The notes under the pieces: model-generated
The model's input: the letters and a program-made list of their open reading frames with translations, nothing else
The model's database searches: none
Told to the model about the DNA's origin: nothing
Made by a program: the position numbers and the translations under genes
Part shown: one piece after another, positions 4,452 to 7,468 of the stretch
Numbering within the stretch: the first letter of the stretch is position 1
How the letters are laid out: every line of letters begins with the position of its first letter
NCBI GenBank assembly: GCA_902773215.1
Contig: CACYDQ010000475.1
Coordinates: 1-7,468 of the forward strand
Reading direction: 5' to 3'
Origin: an uncultured Spirochaetaceae bacterium
GTDB lineage: Bacteria; Spirochaetota; Spirochaetia; Treponematales; Treponemataceae
Length of the DNA: 7,468 nucleotides

Positions 4452-7400
4452 TCAAGCGAACCGGAAGGCCCGGAAGTCAAAGTCGCTTCCCGGCAGGAAG
4501 ATGAAGCTGATCTCGGTCACGCCAAGATTCTCACCCAGTCCGGTCAAGCTGAAAGTCCTCTGCTCCCAGCTCGTGCCGTCCCCGCCAGGCCGGGGGGTCG
4601 GCGGGAACTCCAGGTTCTGCGAGAACTGCCTGCCGTCCGCCGCCGTGATGACGAGGCGGATGGTGTTTGCGGAGCGGGCGAACCCTTCCACGGTCAGGCT
4701 CCTCGGGGCTGCGTCCCCAGATGACCCGGAGTCCACGGATGGCCCGGAGGCCCCGAAGTCCATCGAGGAGAACACGAGCGAGACGTTGTTGCCTATGCCC
4801 GTGACGGAGCCGTCATCTTCCTTGCGGAACTTGTCACCGGTGATGCTGTCCGCGTCCGCCGCATGGAGGTGAGCCCGCGCCTTGCTCGTGACGGGACAGG
4901 AGAAGCCGTGCAGGGACAGCTTGTCAAAGGTGACGAAGCTGATGCTGTGCAGGCCGAAGAGGCGGCGGGTCAAAATGAAAGTGTTGGGGCTGTAGACGTT
5001 GTAGACGCTCTTTGCCCGGTACATGCCCTTGAAGAGAATCCTCCCGTCGTCCGGCGTTCCGTCCCATATCTCAAGCGGAATTTCCTCGTTCCACCAGAAA
5101 ATCGGGACGGTCATCGTGTCCGCCCCATCCTTGCCGAAGTCCACGCGGTCAAAGGTGTAGCATGACTTCCCTTCGTCCGCGAAGAGGCCCCCGTCGAACG
5201 AAAGCTTGACATTCGAGGGGCGCGTGCAGCGGCAGCCGTAGACGAAGGCGTAAGGGTTCAGGGCCTTTTTGCCCAGCCCCGTCACGGAGAACTCCAGCTC
5301 GCTCAGGACCTCGGGGTGCCCCCTGCCGTTGTCCGCCGAGCAGACGATGCGGAAGTCCCCGTCCTCCTCCGCGACAAGGCGGGCGGAAAGCCCGTCCGGT
5401 GCAGGCACGATGCTGACGGCTGGGCTTTCCACCCCGTCCGCATCGACTGCTTTCCACAAGAGGTTCTTGTCGCTCGCGTTTGCCGGGAAGACAGTGGCGG
5501 ACAGGACCGCCTCCTTTGCCTCCGGTGAAAGCTTCTGTCCTCCGGCCGTGCACGAGAGCCCTATCTTGCGGACAGGGACGTATGAAGCAGCTTCGGGGAA
5601 GCAGGAGCCGTCCGGGGTCTGCCCGGCACGTGCGATGCCATTACGGAAGACAAGTCCCGCCCGCTCAAGCCCCGCGCCCGCGGCGGCAATCGTGAAGTCA
5701 GCCTCCGGCCCGTCCGTCCTGACGATTGCGAGGAGGCGGCCGGAGAACAGGCGGCGGGTATGCGTCCTGCCGTCAGCCGGCTGGTACTCGTCGTAGTCAG
5801 TGCTGTCGCCGTTGTCCAGCCCTTCCAGCCGCGCGTTACCGGACACCCGCACCGTGACGAGGCTCCGGGCATTCTCGCAGTCGTTTCCGTCCGCGTCCAC
5901 GGCGGATATGTCAAAGAAGCGGAGACAGCCTCCTGCCGTCTCGTTCTCCGTCTCTTCCCGTATGACGATCCGCGCCGCATCGCCGAAGCTCCGCCGCGTG
6001 TCGCGTGCAATCTCCCTGCCATTCTCGTCATACACGACGGCGGTAATCTCGCCCTTCTCATACGGCAGCTGCACGCCCGGTCCCAGGTCCTGCATCGTGT
6101 TCACGTCGCGCGTGAATTTCGCCACGGATCTGCCGTTGACGAATATCTCGATGCCGGGGGCATTGGAGTAGGCTCGGATGTCCACGAGCTGCCCCTCGTT
6201 GAAGTCCCAGCAGGGCGCAATGCGGACGAATGGCTCCTTCCGCCAGTCCGTCCATCCCGCCTTGTAGACATAGAAAGTGTCCTTGGCAAAGCCCGCCGTG
6301 TCCACCTGCCCGAAGTAGGAGTTCTTGGTCTGGTAGGGGGTCGGCTCGCCAATGTAGTCCCAGCCCGTCCAGATGAACTGCCCCATGACGAAGGGGCGGT
6401 CGCGGTAGGCAGTCACGACGAAGGAGCTGTTCGCCGCTCCCCAGTTGGTCGAGCAGTTCCCGAGCGTGGAGCACTGCAAGTCCGCATGGGTCAGGAGGCG
6501 GTGCGAGAGCGGGAAGTGGTATACCCCCCGGCTCTGTACGGTTGAGGAAGTCTCGCTGCCGTATATCTTCCAGTCAGGATATTTTCCGTGGTGCTCCTCA
6601 AACAGGCGCTCCAGGTAGTTGTAGCCCGCCGCGTCCAGATATTTCGCGCACTCCTGCGCGCCCTCGCTCATCATGAAATTCGAGCCTATCGTGACGGCGG
6701 CGTTCCCCTCTGGGTCCCAGCGGCGCACCTGCCTCCTCAGCTCCCTGGTGATTCCCGGCCCGGCCGGCTGGTGGGTGTCGTATATCTCGTTGCCGATGCT
6801 CCACATGAATACTGACGGGTGGTTCCGTGCCTGACGCACCCAGGAGGCGACATCGCGCTCATGCCAGTCATCGAAATACGCGGCGTAGTCGTAGTCCGTC
6901 TTGTGCTTCTGCCACATGTCGAAGCCCTCGCTGTCCACGAGGAAGCCTGTCTCGTCCATCAGGTCAAGGTATGCGGGCGGGACGGGGTTGTGTGACGTGC
7001 GGACGGCGTTCACGCCCATCCGCCGCATGACGAGGGCCTTGCGCCTGGCCGCCTCAATGTCGAACGCCGCCCCGAGCGCACCGAGGTCGTGGTGGCCGCA
7101 CACGCCGTTTATCTTGACCGGCCTGCCGTTGAGCAGGAGGCCCTTGTCCGCGTCCATTACGATATCGCGGAAGCCTACGTCCTGCGACAGGCTGTCCAGC
7201 GTCACACCGTCCCTGACGAGGCTGACCGTCAGCGTGTAGAGAGCGGGGGTATCCAGATTCCACTCGCGGATATCGCCCAGCGTGAATTCGATTTTGCCAA
7301 TCTCGCCCCGCAGTATCTGGTAGCCCGCGACCCCGCTGACCGACCGCGAGTATTCTGCGAGCTCCCCGCTTGGGAGGGGGGCAATCCCGCCCGTACCGAG

Positions 7401-7468
7401 AGAGGCTTCCCAGACAGTCCTGCCGTCCGTCCCCTTTTCTGTCAGACTGTAGGTGAGAGTACAGCCGG
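4452..7468 (-). CDS. Large multidomain GH2 glycoside hydrolase, beta-galactosidase type, 5' end outside the window
   Basis: The frame runs from the window edge (first complete codon at 7464-7466) to TGA at 4452-4454, giving 1004 residues; the N-terminal sugar-binding domain and any signal peptide lie outside. Order on the minus strand: the end of a GH2 Ig-like domain (EWNLDTPALYTL, 7466 to about 7150); the TIM barrel (about 7148-6306) with acid/base Glu in SIGNE (codon 6786-6788) and nucleophile Glu in YGSETS (codon 6552-6554), plus RTSHNP and GQFIWTGWDYIGEPTPY; a DUF4982-like domain (about 6278-6006); a GH2 C5-type domain with LEGLDNGDSTDY (about 5975-5706); an Ig/BIG2-like domain (about 5573-5280); a beta-sandwich with FDRVDFGKDG (about 5243-4896); and a CBM6-like C-terminal domain (IGNNVSLVF, FLPGSDFDF, 4883-4452). 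This is the layout of exported or surface beta-galactosidases acting on complex glycans. Catalytic residues are intact. Exact substrate specificity cannot be read. Confidence 0.93.
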   Translation of the reverse strand, partial: GCTLTYSLTEKGTDGRTVWEASLGTGGIAPLPSGELAEYSRSVSGVAGYQILRGEIGKIEFTLGDIREWNLDTPALYTLTVSLVRDGVTLDSLSQDVGFRDIVMDADKGLLLNGRPVKINGVCGHHDLGALGAAFDIEAARRKALVMRRMGVNAVRTSHNPVPPAYLDLMDETGFLVDSEGFDMWQKHKTDYDYAAYFDDWHERDVASWVRQARNHPSVFMWSIGNEIYDTHQPAGPGITRELRRQVRRWDPEGNAAVTIGSNFMMSEGAQECAKYLDAAGYNYLERLFEEHHGKYPDWKIYGSETSSTVQSRGVYHFPLSHRLLTHADLQCSTLGNCSTNWGAANSSFVVTAYRDRPFVMGQFIWTGWDYIGEPTPYQTKNSYFGQVDTAGFAKDTFYVYKAGWTDWRKEPFVRIAPCWDFNEGQLVDIRAYSNAPGIEIFVNGRSVAKFTRDVNTMQDLGPGVQLPYEKGEITAVVYDENGREIARDTRRSFGDAARIVIREETENETAGGCLRFFDISAVDADGNDCENARSLVTVRVSGNARLEGLDNGDSTDYDEYQPADGRTHTRRLFSGRLLAIVRTDGPEADFTIAAAGAGLERAGLVFRNGIARAGQTPDGSCFPEAASYVPVRKIGLSCTAGGQKLSPEAKEAVLSATVFPANASDKNLLWKAVDADGVESPAVSIVPAPDGLSARLVAEEDGDFRIVCSADNGRGHPEVLSELEFSVTGLGKKALNPYAFVYGCRCTRPSNVKLSFDGGLFADEGKSCYTFDRVDFGKDGADTMTVPIFWWNEEIPLEIWDGTPDDGRILFKGMYRAKSVYNVYSPNTFILTRRLFGLHSISFVTFDKLSLHGFSCPVTSKARAHLHAADADSITGDKFRKEDDGSVTGIGNNVSLVFSSMDFGASGPSVDSGSSGDAAPRSLTVEGFARSANTIRLVITAADGRQFSQNLEFPPTPRPGGDGTSWEQRTFSLTGLGENLGVTEISFIFLPGSDFDFRAFRFA

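Noticed and set aside
4207..4455. Open frame of 82 residues on the minus strand across the palindrome array
   Set aside because: It needs a TTG start overlapping the GH2 stop, has no ribosome binding site, and is largely made of the 22-bp array, whose period does not fit codons.
5760..6545. Open frame of 261 residues on the plus strand, and several shorter ones in 4501-7239
   Set aside because: All are shadows of the GH2 gene, whose motifs and catalytic residues are unbroken on the other strand.

Overview
The window comes from a GC-rich bacterial chromosome with short intergenic gaps and GAGG-type ribosome binding sites. Two lipoprotein signal peptides and large plant- or host-glycan-type glycoside hydrolases suggest a gut or rumen anaerobe. 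I lean towards a Treponema-like spirochaete or a member of the Clostridia. No rRNA or other marker gene is present, so this is a guess from style and not an assignment.

Layout. (1) 1-780, plus strand: the 3' part of a GH95-like (alpha-L-fucosidase family) gene whose product lacks the parts of the fold that carry catalysis. (2) 781-893: an intergenic region with a near-perfect dyad running into an exact consensus sigma-70 promoter (TTGACA, 17 bp, TATAAT). (3) 894-4023, plus strand: a tight four-gene unit with an amino-acid-type ABC importer (lipoprotein binding protein, HisM-type permease, ATPase; 18-nt gap, then 14-nt overlap), followed after 9 nt by an XRE-type regulator with a long helical domain. 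(4) 4017-4184, minus strand: a 55-residue small lipoprotein gene that overlaps the regulator tail-to-tail by 7 nt. (5) 4185-4451: a non-coding stretch holding an array of palindromes whose centres are exactly 22 bp apart. (6) 4452-7468, minus strand: a very large multidomain GH2 beta-galactosidase-type enzyme with intact catalytic glutamates. Its 5' end lies outside the window.

The most striking observation is that the ABC binding protein appears to be circularly permuted. The half that is normally second (lobe 2 plus the C-terminal helices) comes first after the lipidated cysteine, and the half that is normally first (lobe 1) ends the protein. The cut falls in a hinge strand, so the three-dimensional fold and ligand residues could be kept. 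Further points worth checking are the 22-bp palindrome array, the tiny lipoprotein (possible signal peptide or peptide ligand; weak resemblance of its tail to the pancreatic-polypeptide family helix), and the hollowed-out GH95 protein.

How the parts may work together: the importer probably takes up a polar amino acid, and the co-directional regulator may control it or sense a peptide. The two glycoside hydrolases flank this unit in opposite orientation and suggest use of fucosylated or galactosylated glycans. No direct functional link between the sugar genes and the importer can be shown from the sequence.
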